Positions 47,701-60,100 of a DNA stretch of 64,000 nt are shown one piece after another; position 1 is the first letter of the stretch; each line of letters starts with the position of its first letter. The translations under genes and the position numbers were made by a program. The stretch is taken from positions 28,214,501-28,278,500 of the forward strand of contig NC_088348.1 in assembly GCF_036884655.1 (NCBI RefSeq). The letters run 5' to 3'. Below the pieces are notes generated by a model. The model did not search any database. It was not told the DNA's origin and saw nothing but the letters and a program-made list of their open reading frames with translations. Origin of the DNA: Musa acuminata AAA Group. Taxonomy: Eukaryota; Streptophyta; Magnoliopsida; Zingiberales; Musaceae.

Positions 47701-49156
47701 AGTCATCTTGGTTTCTTTTTAGCTATTTGGATTTCTAGAATGGAATCAAGCCTATTTTAACTGACTTCTAGCTGTAATCTCTTAGATTAAGCTGGGCAAT
47801 GGGAGTTGGAAAATTGCATATGGATTGTAGCAATGATTTATAATGCATTGAACCTTGGGATGACAGCTTTCTCATGTTGTCTATGCAAACAAGTAATATT
47901 TCTGTGGCATTTGTTGTCACATGAAATTAATCATATCTGCCCATGCTATCATAATGGGTGTCAAATAAGAACCTGGCATTTTAGTTCCAATTTGTGATGA
48001 GAGCCAAAGATGATGGCCACAAAGTTGTATCAAACTTGAAGACTCTATCTCATGAATGGTAAAGAAGATATTGCTCACACAATACCAATATTTGACAGGA
48101 TGTGAGATGAAGCAGTAGCTAGCGTACCAATCTTATGTGCAATTTTTGTATGAAAATAATACCAAAACCACTTGAGACCTGCATTTCGTACATTAAAAGA
48201 ATGCAATTCTATAATGCACAGAAGTCAATTTAACTTATTAGATGTTACTCTTTTAAGCTATAATTCATCTTTCTTCACCGTCTGACAGGGTATGGCAGGA
48301 TCTCCCTGTGCTTGTCATGGTCAGCATGCTTGCCTATTTCTGCTTCTTGGAGCAACTTTTAGTAAGACTTAGTCCTGTAAAGCACTAGTTCAATTTAGTT
48401 TTATGAATTTGCTTTTACCATATGATTCAAACCAACACTTTTAAATCAAACAGGTTACTGAAATGGCTTCGCGTGCTCTTGCTGTATCTTTGCCTTTTTC
48501 TTGTGTTCTGGGTCTCCTCTCTTCCATGATAGCTTCAATAATGGGTAACATATCATTCTTCATGTTCATATGGGTTTTGTCATTTAGCTTTCCTTTTATG
48601 TTTCACCTGTTATTTATATTTCTTATATTAGCTTTTGTGTCTGCAGTATTTGGATTTTCTTGTATCATTAGTAATGAATTACACACTAGTTTTCATGGAT
48701 TTAGCTCTATGTCAAAACATTATTGACAGTTATTATTTACAGTTACCAAGAGCTACATTTGGGCTTATGCATCTTTCCAATTTGCAATCGTAATCCTCTT
48801 TGCTCATATCTTCTATAATGTGGTAAGATTACTTTCTCAGATGAATTTGGCAGCCAAGATATTTGGTTTCACTTTTGACAACTGAAGGTGAAAATTGGTT
48901 CTTCTTGTTAATTATGCAGCTAAGAGTAAGCCCTGTTATTTCAGTCTTACTTTCCTCATTCACTGGGTTTGGGATTGCAATCAGTATGAAATCTTTGATT
49001 GTTGAGTTTCTAAGATGGAGGCATAGGCGACATGTACACTTGGCACAACAACAAAATGATAGCAGGCAGCAGCAAGAATCTAGAAACCTTTCTGAAGCTG
49101 AAAATGATAGGCAGCAAGAATCAGAGAGCCAAATCCAGAATCCTAACCCTTTGTAG
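44797..49156 (+). CDS. RING-CH (RINGv) membrane protein, probable E3 ligase
   Basis: Eight coding exons: 44797-44865, 45491-45952, 46452-46623, 46848-47142, 48289-48361, 48454-48544, 48743-48822 and 48920-49156. All have GT/AG borders and consistent phases, giving 492 residues. Residues 1-234 are Ser/Thr/Arg-rich and probably disordered. A RING-CH finger follows, with ligands C250, C253, C267, C269, H277, C280, C293 and C296 (C4HC3), the MARCH-type arrangement. Hydrophobic segments follow, including [18 protein letters not shown], a stretch in exon 6, [14 protein letters not shown] in exon 7 and a segment in exon 8; then a basic turn and a Gln-rich tail. The fold fits a membrane-bound ubiquitin ligase in the endomembrane system. 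Substrate and exact membrane are unknown. Nothing is broken. Confidence 0.93.
47168..47242. repeat. (GT)n/(CA)n microsatellites in intron
   Basis: A GT run at about 47168-47202 (with a GCGCGC interruption), a TTTA run, then a CA run at about 47225-47240, all in intron 4 of the RING-CH gene. The GT and CA blocks are complementary and could form a hairpin in the pre-mRNA. Confidence 0.7.
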
Positions 49157-51035
49157 CATGGATGAAATTGTTTGTCAAGTTTTTGAGGTACTTATGTGTT
49201 GACTTGATACAACAAAAGCTTTAATTTTGTTTGTCTTATATAGATATTGATGATGTGTGACATGGATAATAAGACATTGAGATCTTTAACCATATTCCAG
49301 TGCTCCCTTCCTGAAATGTTCTTTGCTGAATTTATAACTAAACAACATCTTAATTTCTACTCTTTCTTCAAGCTTCCTTAATAATTATAGCTCGTAACTA
49401 CTAAATTTAGAAATACATTCACCATAATGTAAAATTTATCAACCTTGATGCAAGCTAAATTGGTCATGGCGGCTTCGGCAGATGTTGGTCTTAAATGCCC
49501 GGTTAATTCTGAAGCATGATGACATACCTTTCTACATGCTAAATTTGCTTGTCTTTGACATGGAAAAATTTTGTAATATATTTTACAATGATAATGTGCA
49601 GTGAGGGCGATGGTCCAAGAACAACTGTCTTCCACTGATACTACTCTGATAAGATGAGTAGACTAAGCAAGGAGGAGCTATGGGTCTAAGTACTGGTTTT
49701 GTTTCTTCCCCCCTTACGTCTCCAGTATGGATGAAAATATTGCTTCACCAACTTGGTTAAAGATGCATGTAATAGTAGTTATATGGAGTAGATGCTCATT
49801 TGTTTACTCATATGGAGATGAAACATGGGATTGCTGTGTGGAATATGATAGATTGCAAATAGCACATACTTCTTGTAGGGAATATTGTTCTCTATTGTAT
49901 TGGGTTAATGGCTCGAACTGGTCAAGCCAATTGTCCTGGTCATGTTCCAGCTTTCCTACATCCACCTTCACCAACTATACTGAAAAGTCAGGCTGCAAAC
50001 AGGAATCAGATGAGGCCAGTCAGCAGCAGAAATGATAGATATGAGGCTGGACCCGATCAGGAAAACGTCATGGATCTGAGCAGGAAGCTGCCTCCGGCCA
50101 GTCCAGCAAATGATCATCTCAAACATCAAAATCATTGAGGTTGCAATGTTGAAGATTTTTGTAGTCTATCTGATTATTTCCCCTTTTTTTCTTCTGTCAG
50201 TTTCTTCCTCTTTTTTGTGATACTTATACTATAAAACTGGACTTTATTGCCGCGAAAAGGTTGGAACTAAAACTTACTGTTTGAATAGGTGAACGATTAT
50301 TCATGTGCATGATAGTTTTAGCAGGGGATGGCATGCATGAAGCATAACTGAAACTATCTTGTGGCATGCATGATGACCTTAAACATCTGCTGCAACTGTT
50401 AGTGTCAGATTTGTTAGTATTGCATCAACTTCCCATCCAGGTGGGAATTGCATTTGGAGCATTTAGCAATATCTGGTTGAAATGTATACTTTTGCACTGA
50501 AGAGACCGGCACCATTGCCAAGTTGAATTCTGGTTCATATCAACCAGAAGTGCTTGTTCTCCCATAGGTTATTGGTTGCTTGATGATCTTAAACATCTGC
50601 TGTCATGCATGCTCGAGTGACTGGTTTTGAACCAAATCACCAATTAAATGTGTTTCATTTAAGATCCTGGTTCGTTTGTGCTGCAAAATGTTTATCTGAT
50701 TCTTTGATGATTCTTATGTACCAAGAGAACCTAAAAGCCAAGGATATTTGGCTTGGGTTGGCACATGTTTGATGTTTTAACTCTTTTTTCACTGCACCTG
50801 ATTTATGTTAATGTTTTCTATTATTCATTTTTACTTTGATCTAGAATTGCTATGTGTAGTATCTGAATCTTCTGTTTATATTAATTTTGATGGCTTATCT
50901 GATTCTTTGATGGTTTTTGCTAACAGAGAGAACTTGAAACCAGAGATGCAGGGTTTAACATCTTTCTTTAAATGGGATAATTATATATTAGTCTTTATAG
51001 TTAGCTACTTTTAGTATTATACTTTAAAAAGTTAG
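49157..51035. other. Downstream of RING-CH gene, no gene recognised
   Basis: The start is 3' UTR. Overlapping + strand frames at 49727-50138 (up to 102 codons) are moderately GC-rich, with a Pro/Asn-rich product, but no domain and no clear start or splice partner. They might be a relic of an alternative tail exon. A repeated CATCTGCTG/GATGATCTTAAA-type word occurs near 50370 and 50590. Confidence 0.4.
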
Positions 51036-51039
51036 AATG

Positions 51040-51530
51040 CTTTCCAATAGTTACAAAAGTAAAACATCTAAATTTATTTATCTCAATGATATTAGTTTTA
51101 CTAATAGAAATATAAAAACGAAAGATAAAAAGATAATTTTAATTTTTCAGTTGGTGATCAAGGATAATATCGATGGTGACGAATGATGATGTCATTAGGG
51201 GGCTACAGGTGGCATAATTATTGTGGATGGGAACAACAGTGAAGGGTAAGAGTTGCTCTGTATTTGCGTTGACATTGACGCAGATGCAAAGCAACGAAAG
51301 GGCTTCTTGATATTTGCATTAGTGTCGACACAGATGCAAAGCAATGTTGCTCAATAATTATATTGTCATTGATATCACCACCAATGTCATTTGTCACCAC
51401 CAACGTCGTTTGTTATCACTAATTAAAATATTAAAATTATCTTCATATCCTTTATTTTTATGTTTTTATTAATAAAAATGATAATATTAGGATAAATAAA
51501 CCTGGATATATTGTTTTCATAACTATATAA
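51040..51530. mobile_element. Long-TIR non-autonomous DNA element (B)
   Basis: Bases about 51040-51150 and the reverse complement of about 51420-51530 align over about 100 bases: TAGTTA-like start, TTTATTTATC, TTACTAATA against TTATTAATA, AAACG/AAATAAAG and an inner GATAATTTTAAT. The core (51150-51420) has a direct internal duplication around CGCAGATGCAAAGCAA and ACAGATGCAAAGCAA. There is no coding capacity. Inner TIR ends (TATTAAAATTATC on + at the right side) are shared with the element at 1.53-2.17 kb, which suggests one family. Target duplication was not resolved. Confidence 0.55.
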
Positions 51531-51636
51531 AGATCGAGATGCTAAGAATAGTTAATTATATGAGCTAATCTATAATTAGCCATCATTCGAACAGTCATTA
51601 ATGTTCTTCCTACATACTTAACATTGTCTCTATTTG

Positions 51637-51744
51637 AAGGTATTAAAAGATTTATACTTAACATGATTTTAGGGTCTCTTCGAGTACAAGAAGGTATTAA
51701 AAGATTTATACTTAACATGGTTTTAGGGTCTCTTCGAGTATAAG
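51637..51744. repeat. 54-bp tandem duplication
   Basis: Two adjacent copies, 51637-51690 and 51691-51744, each starting AAGGTATTAAAAGATTTA and containing TTTTAGGGTCTCTTCGAGTA. Only two base differences, so this is a recent duplication. Confidence 0.88.
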
Positions 51745-52264
51745 ATTCAGCTGTGTCTATCTATATATAAATAGTCTTCTATGACATTAACTGAGTTAAT
51801 ACGATTTCGTAGTGTCTCGAAACTGAAAGACCTACAGAACAAGTAGAAGGATCATAAGCTGCTCCTGGAAAGGTGAGCTTTGAAAAGTGATCATCGGTTA
51901 AACAAGATTTCCACAATCGAAGAGGATATATCCATCACACTTCACATGCAGAAGGTGTTACCTCAGATTCATATCTTGCACAAGTTCAAACACTGAATGC
52001 AAAGTAGAGAGGAGGCAAGGCTGATGCAGAGCTTCTGTTGCTCCATGTACACCAACAGGTTTGGGCAAGGACAGTTGGAACATTATTCATCATTGTTGTC
52101 AACTTGTAATCACTGGAGAAGTATCCCAATAAAACTCCCACCCAGTTATTAGAAGTTTCCCTCACCACAAAGTATATAACAAAGCCAAAAGAAACTATAT
52201 GCAAAAGGTTCTCCATCCATCACTCCTATTTTGTTCTCATACAATGCACATATAAATATATATA

Positions 52265-52266
<2 letters not shown>

Positions 52267-52296
<30 letters not shown>
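52267..52296. repeat. (GA)n microsatellite
   Basis: Pure GA run of about 30 bases, about 100 bases downstream of the NOI stop codon on the transcribed strand. Confidence 0.88.
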
Positions 52297-52298
<2 letters not shown>

Positions 52299-52397
52299 AT
52301 GAGACATGGCAGCACCATCACAGGTAGAAGTAGGCCGACCTAGTCATCTTAACCATGAACGATGACAACTCGTCCCTCGGTGCTCTGGCAGCAGCAC

Positions 52398-54850
52398 TTA
52401 CACACAGCAAAACCACTTGCTCTGAGTCCATGGTTACAAAGAAGTTAGTGAGATTAGTTTTGATTGGGCGCACAAGTTCTTCAAGGATAATATCATTGGC
52501 TAATAACAATTGGAATGAATAAGAATATGGAAGCTTGAAACTAACAAGACTTTTAGGATCGAATAGTACAGATTAGATCATCTTAAAAGGAAAAATGGGG
52601 TAGAAACTTACACTTTTTCTTGGATATTGGTAGGTGACTTCTGGTTTCAGACCACCTACATCATTTCTTCTTGGTGAAGCTGGAGCAGCAGAGCTACTAC
52701 TACTTGTCTTCTTCTCGTCTCGAGCTTTGTTGAATATGACAGTGAATCCTTCAGCCGAAGCAGGATTGTTGACATCCCACTCCCCAAACTTGGGCAGTGG
52801 CCGACCCTTCTCCTGCTGCATTCAAAAGGAAGACCACATGTAAGACCTACTGCCACCGTGGCCGAATGAAATAGGAACAGCAAAACACAAAAGAAGGCAA
52901 GCAGTAGCTATGAAGAACATACAACAACAACAAACCGTAATGTCACTATATGGATATAAAAGATAATATTCTTAGTTAAATCAAGAGCATTGAAATTCTT
53001 ATTTGTAGTTGTATTAAGAATTTTTATGTCTGACTCTCCTCATACTATTAATACTATTTGTCTATTTTATATCTAATCAGAGCTATATCTAATCATCTAC
53101 AATTTCTTTATCTTTTCTAGTAACTACAAACATCCACCACGACCATGAAGATCATACAATAGCTAATTAATTCTTTAACAAGTCGATTAAACAGATTCAA
53201 GCAAAGATGACCGAAGGATCCAACACTTGTTTCTGACTTATTCCGGCAACAGACACGTTCAATTAGCATGGCAGAATACCTCACAATCAATGCATTAGGT
53301 TCAGCTTTATCGAGCATTTGTATGGTATTAGTAGTGAAAACATTAGCAGGCACTCTGCATCATCATCCTCTTATAGAAACAAGTCTTATAAACCCAGGAA
53401 GTTGCTCCAAACATGGTGAAAAGATTTGGGGACAACATTTAGAAGCCAAAGAGGATCCAATGTGTATCTTCTCTTACAACACACATCACAGGGACAATAA
53501 AAATGCTTGCATAGAAGAAATGATTCCCTGAGATTTCACCTACATCTTATTTAAGTGCTCTTCGGTACCTTTGCTTCTCAAGGTAACTTCATTACTTCCT
53601 AATCTTTCCATCCTCAATTAAATTAATGCATATGTGCTAGGAAAGCATGAACAATATACAATAAGGCATGAAAGTTAAGTCAACACATAAATGGGTAGCT
53701 TGGTAAGGCTCAAAACTACAAGCTGCGGAAACTTTAATGTAGATTGAGCAGCAGAACCGTCGCACCTACAGAAAAATTACAGATGGAAAGAGAAAACAAA
53801 TGTAGAAGGTTTCTAACTTTTGCAACTACACAATGTGTCAATTAACTACTTGACCGAAAAAAAAAACAGAACGCAATTATATCGGCATCAAATTGAATCA
53901 ATGCAAATATTCTTCTTAGTCTGAAATTATAAAAACTATGTATCCTATGCAAACATGTCATGCAACAACAACTATGACTAGTCCTTGTTTTTAACTAGTT
54001 TATATCAGAATCCTTCTTCCCACCACTAAGCTCCCTAGAAGATGATGTCACTAAATATCATGAAATGTTATTCAGCGATCGAAAAAAAAAAAATGATTTA
54101 ACCCATCGTAATGGTGCATTCGAAAATGTTCAAATCAGCTTAGCTAATAGTTTTCTAATTTTAACCTCGATTACCATCATCCTTAACAGAGCATTTTGAT
54201 GAGACTGAACATCCATCTCAGCATCATGCATGTATTGTGGTGATATGAGAAGCTAATGACCACTATGTCGCAATCAAATAGAAGGAATACATGCAAACAA
54301 TGAGTCAAAAATGCAGATATTCCAAAAGGAAATTGCATGGGTGGAATCTCATAAGGGCAATTAGAAGCTCAAATCGATATCCACACGAATCAAACTAACA
54401 TTACCAGCTTTAACACATTCATGAAAACATCAAATTTTTACAAGAAGGAATAAATGCATCACAACACTATTCTCTTCTGCAACATTCTGTGGTCCAAATC
54501 AAGATGATAGGCTGCTCAAATCCAAGGAATCCCGAATTTTAAGCCGTTCGAACTTTACGGACGACATCTTCGATTCAATTCCAAGAAATAATAAATCTCG
54601 CACCATATTTAATCTTCAGGTATGATAATTTGCCCTAATATTTCCTATAAGGGGGAAAATAAAGGCACACAATTTCACCAATTTCAAAACAGTGGCAGCC
54701 TACGGTTCCACCAAAACAGCATCAGATCACGATGGGAAAAGAAGAAATCACTCGATTTAACCGAACGAAACGAGACACACAAACACAAAAATTTGGCCAA
54801 AAAGTCCCATAATAATGCGCCAGAAAGAGAGATGCACTTACCGACGACAT
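52398..54850 (-). CDS. NOI-domain (RIN4-like) protein
   Basis: Three coding exons, complement(54842..54850), complement(52612..52815) and complement(52398..52421), encode 78 residues. The first exon codes only MSS, with donor TCG/GTAAGT. The second starts QEKGRPLP after a TGCAG acceptor. The third gives SKWFCCV and stop. Residues 7-32 form the NOI domain: LPKFGEWD at 10-17 fits the PxFGxW motif known from RIN4, then NPASAEGFTVIFNKARDEKK and, further on, TYQYPRK. The C-terminal CC pair suggests S-acylation and attachment to the plasma membrane, as in RIN4 and NOI proteins. These proteins are linked to immune signalling and exocyst binding, but the role of this member is unknown. The 2-kb first intron and a GA/CT-rich leader upstream of 54850 suggest regulation in the 5' region. 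Confidence 0.92.
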
Positions 54851-55075
54851 GATCGAGGAACAGAGAGGAAGAGAGAGAGTATATGGTGCTGAAAAGAAAG
54901 AAAGAGAGAGAAAGAGAGCGAGAGAGAGGGCGAGAGCAAGTCTCGGGGGAAGAAGACGCAGCAAGCAAAGGCAGTTTCTCGATCTAAATATAGCAAACCC
55001 CCTTCGGAAATTGTCTGATAACCGTTTGAATCCTTATTTCTTCATTTCCTTCAAAGAAAAGGTCGAATATTAATT
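54851..55075 (-). promoter_or_regulatory. Leader and core promoter region of the NOI gene
   Basis: On the coding strand the sequence just upstream of the ATG is strongly CT-rich (GA-rich on +, 54855-54945), as in many plant 5' UTRs. The transcription start is likely near 54950-55000, where TTTAGATCGAGAAA-like sequence begins. No clear TATA box could be fixed. Confidence 0.4.
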
Positions 55076-58000
55076 TTTTACAGTGACATTTAGCTAAAAA
55101 AATCTATAAATAACTATCCAAATACAAAGTTTTACATTGATCAATATTAAAATTGATCTTCGATCCACAATCACCAAATCAAATCCACCCATTTTTTGAA
55201 AGTTTGCACATTATACCTAAAAAAAATTCATATCATCAACCCAAAAGATTATTATTTATAAAATGATGAGAAGAATATTTTTAAAAATTTTAAAAAAATA
55301 CTCTCCTTCAGCTTACTTATCAGAATTCGAGTTCAGAAACTTATAATCTACTGTCAAAATTAATACCAACTAAGTTATCTGACATATTTATATTATATTG
55401 GTGAATTCATATCTAGATTTCTGATTGATTTGATTTTTAATGCAGCTAATAAAGTAAATATCCTTTCAAAAAGATAAGATTAATGGTGCATCAAATCTCT
55501 TACTATAATGAAATTATATTATTAGAAGGTTGAGGGAAATAAAAAAAAAAACTGTTCCTTTTCCTCTCTAAGCTTTTGTACAAAGAAAGCATTTTACCAC
55601 ATCAAACACCAGTCCATGGTCAGATCTCACAAATGGTGGATCAAATAGAACTCATACATCCATGCATCTATCATATATCTTGTCATTACTGACTCTTGAC
55701 TGATACATGCATCAGTATTGAAACCAAATTTTCATCACACTCATATAGCCTATAGGATGTTGACCCAAATATTAATGTCATTGAAGCCACAAGTCAATGA
55801 CAGGACACAGACCATGAAGGATGGGTTCATATCAGCTTTCATCTCCCTTTCTGAACAAGGTTGAGAGTTCTGCTGCCTTGTATCAGAAAAAAGCATGCTC
55901 ATGAAACTATAAGATCCTTGCAGAGTCTTTACATGCCTGTCAACAATTGTTTCTTGTGAATTGTAAGCTTTAATTAGCCCTTATCGAACCTTTTAGCAGT
56001 GTCGAGTTCTTTTCATGCTTGAGCACTCTTTTTGGATTTCAGACACCATCATCAAAGCTCACCTTCAGCCACTGTTCTCGCTGGTTAGCAGTTCATCGGC
56101 TGGAATAGCTCTTCCCTCTGACACTCTTCTGTGAGAAGCCATGGATGTGCCCGTTTACCTTCGGATAAACAAGAATGGAACATTTCAATGTTGTGTATAA
56201 AAGACAGTGTTGAAGGAAATAGATTTTGACACTCACCTACGTCGATGGCACGATGTTTGTTTCCGTTGTTGTTGCGGTTGTTGAGATTAGGAACATGAGT
56301 TCGTCAAATACTAAATTTGTAATTGTATGACTAGTGATGATTATAAGCCTGGCAGTGGAATTGAGGAACTGCAACAATCAAACTGCAATTTGCATCCTAT
56401 AAGATTCATCTAGTATTTAGTTTTAACTTTGAAAAAACCAGTAGAAAAAGCCAGAATAATTATTGTTTAATCTCCTTGTTCTCAAATATCAATATTAATG
56501 ATTCAACAAAAAGATGTCATTATGTTTTCATTTTGAATTTGAACAGAATATATGAACTCTGCACAACCTGAGATTAACAGCCTAATAAGGATGAATGATG
56601 AAGAATTATTATCTTGTGAAGAAGAAAGATTCTCTCCCCAACTTCAACAGTCACATCACTTGTGCATAACCTAAAACGGAAACATAATCATATTTCTAAC
56701 GATTACTGAACTTTGTTAACAAAGAATTGACTTAAGTGAGCAGTATATTCTTTACTCGAAAACAGTGGTGTAAATTTAATTCTGAAGTAAGCATGCACTC
56801 ATGGACTAATGATAATACACACAAATGTTAAAAGGTTAAAATCAAAACAAAGATAGATGACCACAGCTTTGTGGATACTATTCGCCTGAATCGGTAAGCT
56901 TAACAGTGCCTAAACTCTGTAGAATTAAATCACGTGAAGGAGATTACCTTCAGAAAAAAAAATTTGAGATGGTAAGTGAGAATTATAGTTTTAGGGAAAA
57001 AGTTTCAAGTCGTTAAATTCTCATAGAGAATTTGATTACATCTTCCTCCAGAACATAAGTTGCAATCTCAACAAATAAGAAAATCTTGTCAACTTTATCA
57101 TGACCAGCAAGCATAATAAGAAACAACCAATACTTTTTTTTTTGTCTCTATTACTCAATATAAAACTGCTGTATCGATACCTTCACTTTGGAAAAAAAAT
57201 TTGTCAGGCAAGAGGATCACAAGATATTATTTCCAATCAAGAATTTGGCTCAGGAATGAACATTTCACCACAATTACATCACCATCAATGCCTTTTATGT
57301 AACTTAATGAAGAGATTGTTCGTTCTAATAAACAAGGTGATCTATAATATAAATTTGACTTCATTATTAGTTAAACCGAATCCTACATCACAAACAACTT
57401 CTCCTCGAAATTACATGCCCAACTTCATAGCCAGTACAAAGTTCATATTTGAGGAATATCAAATATTACTATCATTTTGCTCAAAGAACATCAAATGTTA
57501 CCGTCATTTGGCTCGAAGAATATCAGATATTACTATCATTTGCATTGGAAAATCCACTATATCTCAAACTCAATGCTGAAGCATAGCAATTTTTAGATAG
57601 AACAAACACAATAACCTAATCACCAAACAGACACAAACATACAAAAGATATGATTCTTTTTTTTTGTCACCAGAGTTATCACTTTAAACATCAGAGCTAA
57701 TGACATCAAATTCAATAAAAATCCCCTCACAGAAATAGCAGAGTTTAATCACCAATCAAAGATTCTTTGTGAAATTTTGTTCATCAAAATCAAAAGTGAG
57801 AGACTAATCAACAAGAAGCAGAGAAAACATACCTGCCTTTGCCGACGAAATCCATCAGCTTTCCAACCCAGCTGCAAGCAGTCCATCTCAAACAATCCCT
57901 TAAACAGTCGGAACTTAAACCCTAATCGCCTCTAAAATCTCATGGACTCTCTGCTCCATGGCCATCTCAATCCAAGAAACAAGACGCTCCAGGGTGATAG

Positions 58001-58600
58001 TCTAGATCACTTCCTCGATCAATAGCAAGCACGCTCAGCAGATCGCCATGGCGAAGAAGAAACCTAAACCAGCCCAAACTGGACAAACAGCCCTAGACAT
58101 CGAGAGCCAATTGAAGAATAAAGAAAACAAACTCGAGAAACCACACGAAGTTACACATTTAGGAATGCCTCAAACGGAACAGGGAGAAAGAAGGAGGGCG
58201 ACGAAGAAACCCCAATCGAGCCACCACAAACGAACCGGTAATCCAATCAAGAACCCAACTTTATCCAGACCCTAGCGGTTCCCAACCTAAATAGCCCAAG
58301 AAAAAGAAGGTCTCCAAGAATCATCTGCAAGAACTGATATCCAGTTTGCTATTAGAAGATGAAATCCAGCAGCAAGAAGGATTGATATATGTATATGATC
58401 AAGAATATAACATATTAATCACTCTCACGAGAAGGCAGGAAAGATCGCCGTGTGCTGACCAATGATCAGGGACAAGATGGTTGACTCTCGCAGTCTTCGA
58501 CGGCCAATCTGCAGATAATTACGGTTTTGCCATCGTCGGGAGGAATGGATTACGCGCGTTTGACTTTTTGTCATCCCCCACGTAATGGGAGCAGTTGGGG
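55076..58600. other. Intergenic region with one speculative short gene
   Basis: AT-rich. A 159-codon + strand frame at 57100-57579 has no domain and a composition like its surroundings, and is not accepted. On the - strand a leader-like segment (about 57840-58040, GC-richer) and a donor at 57832 suggest a transcribed 5' exon; see the entry at 56093-57886. Nothing else is supported. Confidence 0.4.
56093..57886 (-). CDS. Speculative spliced short ORF (39 codons)
   Basis: Exon complement(57833..57886) reads MDCLQLGWKADGFRRQRQ and ends at donor CAG/GTATGT. Joined in phase 0 to complement(56093..56158), after acceptor CCGAAG, it would continue VNGHIHGFSQKSVRGKSYSS and end R, stop. A competing start at 57855 (MDFVGKG) stops at once after the same splice. 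An upstream 17-codon frame lies in the putative leader (starting at 57962). I know no family like it. The exon could equally be the 5' UTR of a non-coding or unrecognised transcript. The acceptor is only moderate. Confidence 0.15.
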
Positions 58601-58617
58601 ATAATTACAGCTCTGCC

Positions 58618-58621
<4 letters not shown>

Positions 58622-58660
<39 letters not shown>
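58622..58660. repeat. (AT)n microsatellite
   Basis: Pure AT run of about 39 bases in intergenic DNA. Confidence 0.88.
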
Positions 58661-58667
<7 letters not shown>

Positions 58668-58739
58668 TTTGAACACATTATATTATTGGTATCCATTTGA
58701 ACGAAGTCAATTCCTGCATTGATGTCAACTTCAAAAAAA

Positions 58740-59110
58740 GATCATCACAATGAAGAGTAAAAGAAACATTTGGCAGTGTTTGTGGGGAGGGTTTATTACT
58801 GGCTTCAACATTGCTGCACAGTTTTGTTCTTTGGGACTTCTCTCTATTAGAAAAAAGATGTATACATGTCTTGTCTAATGTGTGATTATTTTGCTCATAT
58901 AATAGATGAGACAAATCCATCCTATCACAGGGATGAATCAGATGAGTGTTCTGTGAATTAGAGTTCTTCATGTGGATTGATGTTTTGATATCTATTATCT
59001 CTACAGTTTTCTTGTTTAAAACCCTTCTCCCTGTCAGCAAAAGATGCATCCATGTCTGATTTGTGATAAACAAATTGATCTTATGACACACACAAGACAA
59101 ATCCATCTAT
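58740..59110. repeat. Diverged duplication of about 180 bp
   Basis: Two blocks share ACAAATCCATC (58912 and 59097), AAAAGATG with a following CATC/CATG word (58853 and 59040) and TTTTGTTC/TTTTCTTG around TCTCT. The spacing of matching words is about 185 bases. Confidence 0.55.
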
Positions 59111-59374
59111 CATGATATGAAACTTTTGAAGTTTACCTATATTTAGCTACAAGACTAATTATAATAGGTTATCTTGATCTCTACACTTTCAAAAGTTATA
59201 TTAAGATTTCTATATTCATAAAAATAAAACATTAAGATCTTTATACAACATAAAAAAATTAATTTTATAAGATTAAAAATTTGAAACAACGAAGTTAGTT
59301 AATCATATGTATAGAGAACTTAATGTAATTTTTAAAAATATAAAAATCGATATGCTAAAGATAATTAAAAGTAT

Positions 59375-59409
<35 letters not shown>

Positions 59410-60057
59410 GGTTTATTCTTAGTTGCTGCACAGTTTTCTTGTTTAAATCTACTCTCTCCTTTCTAATAGAATGAACCATCATCATCATCATTTTTTATTA
59501 TTCCAACTGTATTTTTTTCTTTTATCTTTGATTTTAATTAAGTAAAAAAAATCCAAGAACCATCACCATTAAACAATCTTGATCTCAAGCTCACCATCTT
59601 TTATGTCATTATCATCATCACATACTAACTTAAGAAACCAAAAATGACTATCTATGACTGCATGCCACCCACAAAGCCTGCAGGAGATTTCTTCAGAAGG
59701 GATCGAGAGAAGAGAACAGTTTCAAACAGGAGCAATAGCTTTGGAAAGGTGAAATGCTGCTGCTACTGATGTCTGTTGGATGAACAGTTTGACCAAGGGA
59801 TTATTACTGTCACATAACATGAAGCTGGAAAAGCAGTCGATCTGAGGCCATGGCCACTGGGGCCAACACAGATCGGAAAGGGATGGGAGAATGATGATGC
59901 AAGGAAGAAGGTGACAAGGGGAAGAGCTGTCCATATCTTTTTGTAAGTGGGAGTTCATGGAGGCCACATGCTCCCCGCTTTTAGGTCCAGTGGCAATGTG
60001 TCACCTCGACGAACCTAACATCCATCAGCCAAAGCAGCAGGGCAGCCTGTTTGCAAT

Positions 60058-60060
<3 letters not shown>

Positions 60061-60097
<37 letters not shown>
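60061..60097. repeat. (GA)n microsatellite
   Basis: Pure GA run of about 37 bases, about 490 bases downstream of the ARF stop codon on the transcribed strand. Confidence 0.88.

Positions 60098-60100
<3 letters not shown>

Larger units (their letters stand above)
51531..52397. other. Spacer with tandem duplication and GA run
   Basis: No gene seen. It contains the 54-base duplication at 51637-51744 and the GA run at 52267-52296. The part nearest 52397 should be the NOI gene 3' UTR. Confidence 0.45.

Noticed and set aside
49727..50138. Overlapping + strand frames of 76 and 102 codons after the RING-CH gene
   Set aside because: No domain, no start context and no splice partner; kept only as a remark in the spacer entry.
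57100..57579. A 159-codon + strand frame
   Set aside because: AT-driven composition, repeated sub-segments (EYQILLSF, RISDITIICI) and no domain; probably chance.
58048..58275. A Lys-rich 75-codon + strand frame
   Set aside because: It lies in what looks like a leader or promoter of a - strand transcript; no motif or homologue is recalled.
58678..59106. A 142-codon - strand frame
   Set aside because: Its translation repeats itself because the DNA is a diverged duplication, and no domain is present.
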